From Albidovulum sp. (GTDB lineage: Bacteria > Pseudomonadota > Alphaproteobacteria > Rhodobacterales > Rhodobacteraceae), in the NCBI GenBank assembly GCA_030837785.1, contig JAUQYA010000034.1, forward strand, positions 1-29,010: a stretch of 29,010 nucleotides of DNA, given 5' to 3'. Position 1 is the first letter of the stretch; every line of letters begins with the position of its first letter. Of this stretch, positions 1-7,243 are shown piece after piece. Below the pieces are notes generated by a model. That model was not told the origin of the DNA. It saw nothing but the letters and a program-made list of their open reading frames with translations, and ran no database searches. The translations under genes were made by a program, and so were the position numbers.

Positions 1-1358
1 TCGATGCCGAAGTCCACCCAGTCGCGCAGCAGGTCGCAGTAGTGATAGACCGGGGCGAAGGGATCGCCCTGGCGCGCATAGCTTTCGTGATAGCAGCCGC
101 CGGCGCAGATCGACCGGATCCGGCAGGTCTTGCAGCCGAAGCTGCTGCGGTCCTGCGCGCCCTCGACGAAGGCGGCGAGCTTCGGCACGTCGATCCCGGT
201 CGTGACATTGCCGTAGGTCGGCTGGCTCGATCCGACGAAGCGGTGGCAAAGGTGCAGGTCGCCCGCCTTGTCCACGGCCAGAAGGCCGAGACCCGCGCCG
301 CAGGGCACCGCCTTCTTCATCCCCTGGGCGATGTCGGTCAGAAGCTGGTGCATGTTGGAGAATCCGATGTTCTCGCCCCGGATCGCCGCCTCGACATAGC
401 GCCGCCCCAGCACCTTCATGTCCTCGAACACCGATTTCAGCATGTCGGGCTGGAGGTTGAACACCGCAATCGGCCCCGAGGTCGCCGGGCCGAAGCCCAC
501 TTCGGCGAATCCGAGGTCGTTGATCAGGTGGTCGTGGATCGCCAACACGTCGGTCACGCCTGCCGTCAGCGTCACCCGCGCGCCCACCGGGCGCGAGCGG
601 TAGCGGGCAAGGAGCATCCGCACCTTGGTCGCGACCACGTCATAGGTTCCGCGCCCGCCCACCGTCCGGCGGTTCCTGTCGTGCATCGCGCGCGGCCCGT
701 CCATGCTGACGGTCAGCCCGAAGCGGTGCGCGTCGAGCCAGTCGGCGATCTCCTCGGTCAGGAGCGTGGCGTTGGTGGTCAGCGTGAAATCGACGGTCTT
801 GCCGAGTTCCGCCGCACGGGCCTCGGCATGGTCCACCGCCTGCCGGATCAGGGGCATGTTGGTCAGGGGCTCGCCGCCGAAGAACACCACGTTGACCCGG
901 TCGCGCGACGCCGCCTGCCGGAACAGCAGGTCGATCGCCGCCTGCGCGGTGGCGAAGTCCATCTTCTCGCCCTTGGCGGGCGTCGTCAGGTCTTCCTTGT
1001 AGCAGTAGGTGCAGGCGAGGTTGCAGCCGGTGTTGACGTTCAGGATGATCGTCGACAGCGGGATGTCCTCGACCTTCTGCACCCGGATCGGGGTTTCCGG
1101 CGCCGCCGTGTCGCGCAGGATGTCGAGGCTGATCAGGCTTTGCAGGCAGTCGGCCAGCGCCTGCGGCGCGAACCGGCCGCCGAGTTCGTCCCTGAGCGTC
1201 CCGGCATCGACCGAACCGGCGCGGCGAAAGAGGTCGAAGACCGCGCGGGACACCTCGTCCATCTCGAACAGGCTGGTCGTCGGCACATGCATCAGCATCG
1301 CGTGGTCGTCCACGTCCACGCGATGTGCATTGTGGCGGATGAAGGTGAGCGAACCCAT
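1..1358 (-). CDS. qhpD: Quinohemoprotein amine dehydrogenase maturation radical SAM protein (partial, C-terminus off window)
   Basis: Reading leftward from ATG at 1358, an open frame of 452 codons runs off the left edge. It begins MGSLTFIRHN. A radical SAM motif CNLACTYC places the cluster cysteines at about residues 112, 116 and 119, followed by the GGEP motif (FFGGEPL). Near the visible end there is a cysteine-rich SPASM-type region (CGAG, CHR, CKTC, CAGGC). In the QHNDH family this enzyme forms the intrapeptidyl thioether (Cys to Asp/Glu) cross-links in the small gamma subunit QhpC. The start lies 10 nt after the qhpA stop, so the two are almost certainly co-transcribed, and qhpA-qhpD is the known order in Paracoccus. 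The identification rests on motifs plus this neighbour. The gene is truncated only by the window; qhpC and qhpB would be expected next. Confidence 0.93.
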   Translation of the reverse strand, partial: MGSLTFIRHNAHRVDVDDHAMLMHVPTTSLFEMDEVSRAVFDLFRRAGSVDAGTLRDELGGRFAPQALADCLQSLISLDILRDTAAPETPIRVQKVEDIPLSTIILNVNTGCNLACTYCYKEDLTTPAKGEKMDFATAQAAIDLLFRQAASRDRVNVVFFGGEPLTNMPLIRQAVDHAEARAAELGKTVDFTLTTNATLLTEEIADWLDAHRFGLTVSMDGPRAMHDRNRRTVGGRGTYDVVATKVRMLLARYRSRPVGARVTLTAGVTDVLAIHDHLINDLGFAEVGFGPATSGPIAVFNLQPDMLKSVFEDMKVLGRRYVEAAIRGENIGFSNMHQLLTDIAQGMKKAVPCGAGLGLLAVDKAGDLHLCHRFVGSSQPTYGNVTTGIDVPKLAAFVEGAQDRSSFGCKTCRIRSICAGGCYHESYARQGDPFAPVYHYCDLLRDWVDFGI

Positions 1359-1368
1359 CCTGCCCCCC

Positions 1369-2925
1369 TCAGCGGATCGGGGTGTCGACGAAGCGCTGCA
1401 CGGTGGCATAGAGGTGCCCCCTGCCCTCCAGCGTCCGGTCGCCGTCCTTCACGGTGGCGATGACGCTGAGGTTGCCGGCGTTGTTGGTGCTCATCACCCG
1501 CTCGGGGTTCGGGCCGGCGCCCGCCGGGTCGAAGATGCCCGAGGGGCCGATCTGGCCGGCGAATTTCGCATCCTCCGCGGCGGCGGCGGCCTCGTCGAAG
1601 TTGTCGACCGACCAATCGGCCGCAACCGCCCCGATGCGGATGTCGTCGTCGGTTTCCGGCTGCCCGTCCGGCCCGTTCAGCCAGCCGATCGCGTCGAAGG
1701 CGGCCGGTTGCTTGGCGATCGGCCCGCCGTTGTCGCCGATCCGCGAATAGGTCACCGCCGGCTCGACCGAGATCCGGTCGAGCGCGGAGTAGACGCCGAC
1801 CGCCGCATCGAGCGACGCCCCGCCCACGGCGACCGCGCCGCGCCCGGCCGCGGCATCGGCCGCCGCCGTCACCTTCAGCACCACCGCGCCGGCGTCGTTC
1901 GAGACCGTCTCGGCCGTGAGCCCCGCGGGCAGGGTGACATCGCCCGAAAGGCCGACGCCCGAAACCCGCATCTCGATGGTTTCGCCGGCGCGGACATGGT
2001 CCGGCACCACCGAAAGGATCTGCGCCGCAGCATCCGTCCTGACCGCGTGGATGCGCCCGCCAAGGGCGGTCTGGGCGGAATTGAACCAGCGCCCGTCCAG
2101 CGACCCGTCCTCGCGCAGCGCCATCACCTCGTGCAATTCGGTCTCGCCCGAAGTCATCGTCGCGCGCCATTCGCCGGCGCCGTAGAGATAGGCCGAGCCG
2201 CTGCGGGTCTCGCTCTGGCCGTCGGCAAAGGCCAGCGCCTGCGTGACCTTGTAGCCCTCGCCGTCGCGCTCGACCGTGAGAGTGCCGTCATAGGCGCCGC
2301 GCCCGGGCTGGCGGCCGGCGACGCGCCATTCGCCCGACAGGTCGACATCGGCCTTCGCCGGCGGGTCGCCCAGGACATAGCGTTCGGTCAGCTGCTTCAG
2401 CACGTCGCCCTGGGCGATCCCCCACCAGTCGCGGTCGCGCGCCAGCGCCTGGTATTCCAGCGACGGGAACTGGCCGAGGTGGAAGTGCAGGAGCTTCTCC
2501 CAGTCCGCGGGGCTGCGCCGCTGGAGCGCGACCCGGGCGTAGGAATGACAGCGCCCGCAGGTCTGGCTCATCAGGTCGTCGGGACCGTGGTCGTCGGCCA
2601 AGGGCTCGCGTTCCAGGATGTAGCGGAACCCGTCGGTCTCCGCGACCGACAGGCCGCGCGTGTCGGCGAGGTAGCGCACCACGGTGACGAAATCCTCGTC
2701 GCTGAGCTGGACACCATAGTTGCGCATCATCCGCACCGTGTTCATCTCCCACCCTTCGGGGGTGCGGCGGCTGGTGTCGATGCGCGACATCTGCCCCTGG
2801 TCGTCCTTCAGGTGACAGGCGCCGCAGACGGTGGCGACGATCTCCTCGCCGGTCGCGGCAAGGCCGGCCGTGGCAAGCGGAACGAAGGCGGTGGTCAGCA
2901 ATGTGGCAAGGATGGTGCGAGACAT
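1369..2925 (-). CDS. qhpA: Quinohemoprotein amine dehydrogenase alpha subunit (diheme)
   Basis: The 518-residue product is the diheme alpha subunit of QHNDH, a periplasmic enzyme that oxidises primary amines to aldehydes and passes electrons to a small soluble acceptor. A signal peptide (MSRTILATLL to about GLAA, residues 1-24) precedes two c-type heme motifs, CGACH at 34-38 and CGRCH at 123-127. The rest resembles the beta-sandwich domains of the family. The catalytic CTQ cofactor sits in the gamma subunit, outside the window. An in-frame upstream ATG at 3060 exists, but 2925 is chosen because it gives a clean signal peptide and has AGAGGAAG just upstream on the transcribed strand. Divergent from the QhpG-like gene and followed by qhpD after 10 nt. 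Confidence 0.94.
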   Translation of the reverse strand: MSRTILATLLTTAFVPLATAGLAATGEEIVATVCGACHLKDDQGQMSRIDTSRRTPEGWEMNTVRMMRNYGVQLSDEDFVTVVRYLADTRGLSVAETDGFRYILEREPLADDHGPDDLMSQTCGRCHSYARVALQRRSPADWEKLLHFHLGQFPSLEYQALARDRDWWGIAQGDVLKQLTERYVLGDPPAKADVDLSGEWRVAGRQPGRGAYDGTLTVERDGEGYKVTQALAFADGQSETRSGSAYLYGAGEWRATMTSGETELHEVMALREDGSLDGRWFNSAQTALGGRIHAVRTDAAAQILSVVPDHVRAGETIEMRVSGVGLSGDVTLPAGLTAETVSNDAGAVVLKVTAAADAAAGRGAVAVGGASLDAAVGVYSALDRISVEPAVTYSRIGDNGGPIAKQPAAFDAIGWLNGPDGQPETDDDIRIGAVAADWSVDNFDEAAAAAEDAKFAGQIGPSGIFDPAGAGPNPERVMSTNNAGNLSVIATVKDGDRTLEGRGHLYATVQRFVDTPIR

Positions 2926-3127
2926 CGCGTCGGGCTTCCTCTGGCTGGGCGGACACGGGGGGCCGCAGGATATGCGGCGAAGTGAAGCAGGTGACGGGCC
3001 GCCAAAGTTGACATTTCCGGACAAAGTCCGGGGGCGGCGGAGAATGGCCGAAGATGTCAACTATGCCGGCCCCGATTGCCGATCCTGTGGCAGGATGCGC
3101 GCGGATGCTGGGAAGAGGAGGCCAAGG
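2926..3127. promoter_or_regulatory. Divergent control region between qhpA and qhpG with nested inverted repeats
   Basis: This 202-bp gap carries three perfect symmetric elements. AGTTGACAT (3006-3014) and its reverse complement ATGTCAACT (3054-3062) form a 9-bp inverted repeat 39 bp apart. Between them is the 15-bp palindrome CCGGACAAAGTCCGG (3017-3031). ATCCTGTGGCAGGAT (3082-3096) is a second 6-3-6 palindrome. Each arm of the outer repeat contains TTGACA, one facing each way, but no good -10 lies 16-18 bp from either. GACA also recurs as a direct repeat (3010-3013, 3020-3023), as AraC-family sites often do. Regulation by an AraC-type protein is inferred, not shown. Confidence 0.55.
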
Positions 3128-4432
3128 ATGCCCCGGCACTTCGATCTTGTCATTGCGGGCGGCGGCCCGGCGGGCGCGCTTGCCGCCTGGCATGCCGCGC
3201 GCGACGGGCGCCAGGTCGCGCTCATCGATCCCGACACGCCGGTCCTGCGGCTGGAGGGGATCGGCCCGCGCCTGCGCCACTGGCTGGAAACGGTCGGGCT
3301 TTATGACGGCACCGCGATGAAGGCGGTGCGGCTGTCCCGCATAAGCCGCTGGGGCAGTTCCGAATACGGCGAGAACGTCGAGACGGTGGTGGAACGCACC
3401 GCGTTCGACCGGCATCTGCGCCAGGCGGCCGCGGCGGCAGGCGCGCATCTCGTGACGGCGACTGCCCAGCCCCTGCCCGGCCGCGCCGTGCTGGCCGACG
3501 GATCCGAGATCGCGGGCCGGATGGTCTTCGATGCACGCGGACGCAAGGCGCTCGGCCGCCGCCCGAATGCCGCCCGCGGCCCCGCGACGGTTGCCATCGC
3601 CGCCGCGCTCGACCTTGCGCCCGGCAGCCCGCGCGCGGCCTTCGTGCTGCCCCTCGACGACGGCTGGCTGTGGCTCGCAAGCCTTGGCGGCGGCCTGGGC
3701 TGGGTGCAACTCAGCCAGGACGCGGCCGATCCGGAGGGGCGCGATCCGCTGGCGCGGCTCGGCGCGGCGCTTGAAGCGGCCGCGGCGCTCCTGCCCGCGG
3801 TCGAGGGCATCCGCGGCGCGCCCCTCGTTCGCGATTCCTCCGTGGTCCTGCCGCTGCCGGTCACCGGTCTCGATGTCATCACCATCGGCGACGCGGTGGC
3901 GGGGATGGACCCGCTCTCCGGGCATGGCATGTTCTTCGCCACCTCCTCGGCGCTTGCCGCCACCGCGGTGCGGCGCACGATCGAGGCGCGCGACGACGCG
4001 GCCACCCGCGACCTTGCGGTCCGCTTCCTCAACCAGCGGCTCGATCTTCTCTATCTGCGGCAGGCCCGGCTCGGGCGCGATTTCATCCGCAGCGAGACGG
4101 GACGCGCGGATCTGCCGTTCTGGTCGCGCCGGGCAGCCTTCCCCGACGAGCTGCCGCTGGAGGCGGCTTCCCCGGGCGACCGGATCGCCCGCCGCATCGT
4201 CGTCGAGGACGGAAGGCTGACCGAGGCCGACGTGCTGGTCCCGCCCCACGCGCCCGGCGGTGTCGCCTGGGTCGAGGGCCAGCCCGCTGCGGCGATCTGG
4301 CAGGCGATGGAGGCAGGCGCGAGCCGCGAGCAACTCGCCAGCCGCTTCGGCCGCGCCGGCGAGATCGTCACGGCATGGTTCGCGGGAGCGCCACCGGAGG
4401 CGGCACCGGCGGCTTCACCGGCGCGCGGATAG
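3128..4432 (+). CDS. qhpG: QhpG-like FAD-dependent monooxygenase (CTQ biogenesis)
   Basis: This 434-residue flavoprotein has an N-terminal FAD-binding Rossmann motif (GGGPAG, 11-16), a DxxG element (DARGRK, 135-140) and the second FAD motif GDAVAGMDPLSGHG (254-267) of the tryptophan halogenase/PHBH-like class. In the QHNDH system QhpG hydroxylates the gamma-subunit tryptophan that becomes cysteine tryptophylquinone, and its place beside qhpA/qhpD makes that role likely here. The start at 3128 is set by AGGAGG six bases upstream and by the flavin motif beginning right after it; longer frames upstream enter the control region. It is transcribed away from qhpA. Other flavin monooxygenases are possible on sequence alone. 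Confidence 0.85.
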   Translation: MPRHFDLVIAGGGPAGALAAWHAARDGRQVALIDPDTPVLRLEGIGPRLRHWLETVGLYDGTAMKAVRLSRISRWGSSEYGENVETVVERTAFDRHLRQAAAAAGAHLVTATAQPLPGRAVLADGSEIAGRMVFDARGRKALGRRPNAARGPATVAIAAALDLAPGSPRAAFVLPLDDGWLWLASLGGGLGWVQLSQDAADPEGRDPLARLGAALEAAAALLPAVEGIRGAPLVRDSSVVLPLPVTGLDVITIGDAVAGMDPLSGHGMFFATSSALAATAVRRTIEARDDAATRDLAVRFLNQRLDLLYLRQARLGRDFIRSETGRADLPFWSRRAAFPDELPLEAASPGDRIARRIVVEDGRLTEADVLVPPHAPGGVAWVEGQPAAAIWQAMEAGASREQLASRFGRAGEIVTAWFAGAPPEAAPAASPARG

Positions 4433-4455
4433 CGCGCCGGTCCGGGCCCGTCCCG

Positions 4456-4468
4456 CGCCCCCGGGGCG
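4456..4468. terminator. Weak GC hairpin between convergent genes
   Basis: CGCCC (4456-4460) pairs with GGGCG (4464-4468) around a 3-nt loop, in the 47-bp gap where qhpG and the acyl-CoA synthetase gene converge. It is short, lacks a T-run, and lies in very GC-rich sequence, so a terminator role is only a guess from position. Confidence 0.3.
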
Positions 4469-4479
4469 GCGCCCTGCCG

Positions 4480-6117
4480 TCAGCCGTCCTTCTTCGCGCG
4501 AAGCTCCACCCGGCGGATCTTGCCCGAGATCGTCTTCGGCAGCGCATCGACGAAGATCACCTCGCGCGGATACTTGTAGGGCGCGGTCACGCGCTTGCAG
4601 TGTTCCTGGATGTCGAGCGCCAGCGCCTCGCCGGGTTCGTGGCCCTTGGCGAGGATCACATAGGCCACCACGATCTCGCCGCGGAGCGTATCGGGCTTGG
4701 CGATGACCGCGCTTTCGGCCACCGCCGGGTGTTCCAGCAGCACGCTTTCCACCTCGAACGGGCTGATCCGGTAGCCGGCCGAGGTGATCAGGTCGTCGGC
4801 GCGGCCGACGAACCAGAGATAGCCGTCCTCGTCGCGCGTGGCGGTGTCGCCGGTATAGTACCAGCCGTGGCGGAAGGCGCGGCGGTCGGGCTCGGCGCCG
4901 GTATAGTAGCCGGCGAACAGCCCCGGCGGCGCGGCCCCCTCGACCCGCACGGCGATGTTGCCGATCTCGCCGCGCGGGACGACATGGCCCTCGGCGTCGA
5001 CGACGTCGACGTCGAACCCCGGCACCGGCTGGCCCATCGAGCCGAACCTGACCGGCTGGTCGGGGAAGTTCGCGACGATGTTCACCGTCTCGGTCTGGCC
5101 GTAGCCGTCGGCGATGGTGGTGCCGGTCGCCGCCTGCCAGAACCGGATGACCTCGGGGTTCAAGGGCTCGCCCGCACCGACCGACCGGCGGAGCGAGGCG
5201 AAGTCGTAGCCCGAAAGGTCCATCTGCGCGAACAGCCGGTAGGCGGTGGGCGGGGCGCAAAAGGTGGTGACGCCGAGCTTGCCGAGAAGCCGCAGATGCA
5301 GGTCGGCATCGAAGCCCGGCGCGTCCAGAAGCACCGTCGTGCAGCCGATCAGGAACTGCGGGAACAGCATCCCCCAGGCCGCCTTCGCCCAGCCGGTGTC
5401 GGTCAGCGTCCAGTGGATGTCCTCGGGGCGCAGGTCCATCCAGAACAGCCCGGTCGAGGCATGGGCGAGCCCGTAGGAGAAATCGCGCGGCACCATCTTC
5501 GGCATCGCCGTGGTGCCGGAGGTGAAATAGCCCATCATCATGTCGTCCGACCTCAGGTCGGGCCGGTCCCCGGGCGCGATCTCGTCCGGCTGGCCCGCGG
5601 CCAGTTCCTCGGTCGAGACCCAGCCGGGCCGCGGCCCGCCGATGACGATCAGGTGGGCCAGCGACGGGCAGTCGCCGCGCACCGCCTCGACCTTCCCGCA
5701 ATGCTCGGGCGTGACGATCACCGCGCGCGCGCCGGTGCGGTTCACCCGGTAGGCGATGTCCTTTCCGGTCAGCAGGTTGGTCCCCGGCATCGAGACGACG
5801 CCCAGCTTCATGCAGGCGAAGAGCGCGTCATACCATTCCGGGATGCGGCCGGCGACGAGGCAGGCGAAGTCGCCCTTGCCAAGGCCAAGCGCGCGAAGCC
5901 CGCCAGCCAGCCGCGACGACCGCCGCGCAAGGTCGGAATAGCGAAGCTCGCGCACCGTCCCGCTCGGCCCGTCCACGGCGAGGACGGCGACCTTGTCGGC
6001 CTCGCGCCCGCGCCGGTCGATCACGTCATAGGCGAAGTTGAACCGCTCGGGGCAGGCGAAGCGATAGGCCTTGCGCGCGGCGAGATAGTCCCTCGGAACG
6101 TTCATGAAGTCGAACAT
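4480..6117 (-). CDS. Medium-chain acyl-CoA synthetase (AMP-forming)
   Basis: The 545-residue protein is an ANL-superfamily adenylate-forming ligase that couples a carboxylic acid to CoA with ATP. Visible motifs are the P-loop-like YFTSGTTAMPKM (197-208), DGYGQTE, the hinge region GWYYTGD, and the C-terminal LPKTISGKIRR with the catalytic lysine near 533. The overall pattern matches the ACSM/medium-chain group, which act on butyrate to octanoate-sized acids or aromatic acids. ATG 6117 (MFDFMN) is preferred over ATG 6141 because GGAG lies 5 nt before it. It sits downstream of the AraC gene (82 nt) and converges with qhpG. In this context it may activate the acid made from an amine-derived aldehyde; the substrate is not readable from the sequence. 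Confidence 0.88.
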   Translation of the reverse strand: MFDFMNVPRDYLAARKAYRFACPERFNFAYDVIDRRGREADKVAVLAVDGPSGTVRELRYSDLARRSSRLAGGLRALGLGKGDFACLVAGRIPEWYDALFACMKLGVVSMPGTNLLTGKDIAYRVNRTGARAVIVTPEHCGKVEAVRGDCPSLAHLIVIGGPRPGWVSTEELAAGQPDEIAPGDRPDLRSDDMMMGYFTSGTTAMPKMVPRDFSYGLAHASTGLFWMDLRPEDIHWTLTDTGWAKAAWGMLFPQFLIGCTTVLLDAPGFDADLHLRLLGKLGVTTFCAPPTAYRLFAQMDLSGYDFASLRRSVGAGEPLNPEVIRFWQAATGTTIADGYGQTETVNIVANFPDQPVRFGSMGQPVPGFDVDVVDAEGHVVPRGEIGNIAVRVEGAAPPGLFAGYYTGAEPDRRAFRHGWYYTGDTATRDEDGYLWFVGRADDLITSAGYRISPFEVESVLLEHPAVAESAVIAKPDTLRGEIVVAYVILAKGHEPGEALALDIQEHCKRVTAPYKYPREVIFVDALPKTISGKIRRVELRAKKDG

Positions 6118-6199
6118 GCTGTCTCCGTTTTCCCGTGTCATGTGATCCGGCCCCGTCGGGGCAGCGGCTGCATCGTTTCGCGGCGGCGGGGCGCGGGCC

Positions 6200-7123
6200 T
6201 CAGCCCATCGATTCGAGGTATTCGCGCGGGGTCATGCCGAAGCGGGACTTGAAGCCGCGGTTGAAGTTCGACAGATCCCGGAAGCCCGAATTGTAGGCGA
6301 CGTCGGAAATCCGCGCCGCGCCGGCCGGACGGCGGCGGCGCAGGTGCGATGCGGCAAGGTTCAGCCGGCGGTCGCGCACCTCGTGGGCGAAGGTGGTCCG
6401 CTCCGCCTCGAACAGGCGCTGCACCTGCCGGGTCGACATGCCGATCTCGTGCGCGAGCCAGCGCAGCGACAGGTCCTCGCGGGTCAGGTTCCGCTCCAGC
6501 ACGTCGAGCACCAGCGCGAAGCGGCGTTCGGCGCCCTGCGCATCCAGTTCCTTCGAGAAGTTGCCCGGCTTGCAGAAGGCGAGCTGGATCATCCCGAGGA
6601 GGAGGTCGGCGCTGGCCTTGCCGACCGCCGCGGTCGGATCCCAGCCGAGCGTGAAGTGCTGGATCTGCTGGCGGATCGAGGGGGCGAGCGGATGGTCGCC
6701 GGCGAGCCTGCGGCCGATCTGGACGTTGCCGCGGCAGGACTGCATGAAGAGCCCCCGCGGCATGTGCAGGGACAGAAGCCGCCCCTGGCCGGTGAAGGAC
6801 AGAAGCCCCTCCCTGGTCGAATCCAGCAGCAGGCAGTCGCCCGGCCCGATCAGCGAGCTTTCCCCGTTGTGGTCGACCCGAAGCTGGCCCGCGGTCGGGA
6901 TGATGCAGAAGATGTGCTCGGCCCCGTCGCGGCGGATACCCTGCCGGTCGCGGCGGATCGCCTGCACGTCGCCGGCGACATCGGCCACGTCGAGCCCGTC
7001 GAACTTGCGCGGATGGATCAGCCCGCGGACGGCGCGCTGCCGCTCGCGCGCCACCCCCTCATAATGGCCGCAGATGCCGTGCAGATCCTCGCACCACCGG
7101 TCGAACTCCCGCACTTCCGTCAT
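6200..7123 (-). CDS. AraC-family transcriptional regulator, FeaR/QhpR-like
   Basis: The 307-residue protein has an N-terminal sensor domain of the AraC_binding_2 kind (about 35-180) and a C-terminal AraC DNA-binding domain with two helix-turn-helix units (about 218-243 and 270-290, the latter with ISDVAYNSGFRDLSNFNRGFKSRFGMTP). FeaR, which activates phenylethylamine/tyramine catabolism, and QhpR, which activates the qhp genes in Paracoccus, have this layout. Its place between an acyl-CoA synthetase and an aldehyde dehydrogenase in a qhp cluster makes it the best local candidate for an amine-responsive activator. ATG 7123 (MTEVREF) is chosen because the extra upstream residues are low-complexity Arg/Gly and overlap the preceding terminator; GGAGG stands 11 nt upstream. 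Confidence 0.85.
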   Translation of the reverse strand: MTEVREFDRWCEDLHGICGHYEGVARERQRAVRGLIHPRKFDGLDVADVAGDVQAIRRDRQGIRRDGAEHIFCIIPTAGQLRVDHNGESSLIGPGDCLLLDSTREGLLSFTGQGRLLSLHMPRGLFMQSCRGNVQIGRRLAGDHPLAPSIRQQIQHFTLGWDPTAAVGKASADLLLGMIQLAFCKPGNFSKELDAQGAERRFALVLDVLERNLTREDLSLRWLAHEIGMSTRQVQRLFEAERTTFAHEVRDRRLNLAASHLRRRRPAGAARISDVAYNSGFRDLSNFNRGFKSRFGMTPREYLESMG

Positions 7124-7207
7124 TCCAGAAAACGCCTCCCCGCGCCGTCCAGATGATTCGCCTCGTCCCGGCGCCGAGTGTAACGGCGCGCGGCCGCGCT
7201 GTCGCAT

Positions 7208-7239
7208 CCGGCCCGGCGGGCGCCAACCCGCCGGGCCGG
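7208..7239 (-). terminator. Hairpin terminator after the aldehyde dehydrogenase gene
   Basis: CCGGCCCGGCGGG (7208-7220) and CCCGCCGGGCCGG (7227-7239) are perfect reverse complements, giving a 13-bp stem with a 6-nt CGCCAA loop. It begins 4 bp past the aldehyde dehydrogenase stop codon in the direction of transcription. There is no T-run after it, so it is an atypical or processing-type hairpin rather than a textbook intrinsic terminator. Confidence 0.7.
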
Positions 7240-7243
7240 TGCC

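Noticed and set aside
42..1463. A long rightward open frame (473 codons) opposite qhpD, and others opposite qhpA, the acyl-CoA synthetase and QhpG (up to 681 codons)
   Set aside because: Their translations are Arg/Pro/Gly/His-rich with no motifs. They are the expected shadow of high-GC genes on the other strand, where stop codons are rare.
1292..2170. A 292-codon leftward frame covering the end of qhpA and the start of qhpD
   Set aside because: It is out of frame with both genes, Arg/Gly-rich, and would ignore the clear heme, signal-peptide and radical SAM features of the real frames.
3088..3102. Sigma-54-like sequence TGGCAGG...GC upstream of qhpG
   Set aside because: The GG-N10-GC spacing fits, but the -12 element is GCGC rather than TTGC, and no enhancer-binding activator gene is near. 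Not supportable.
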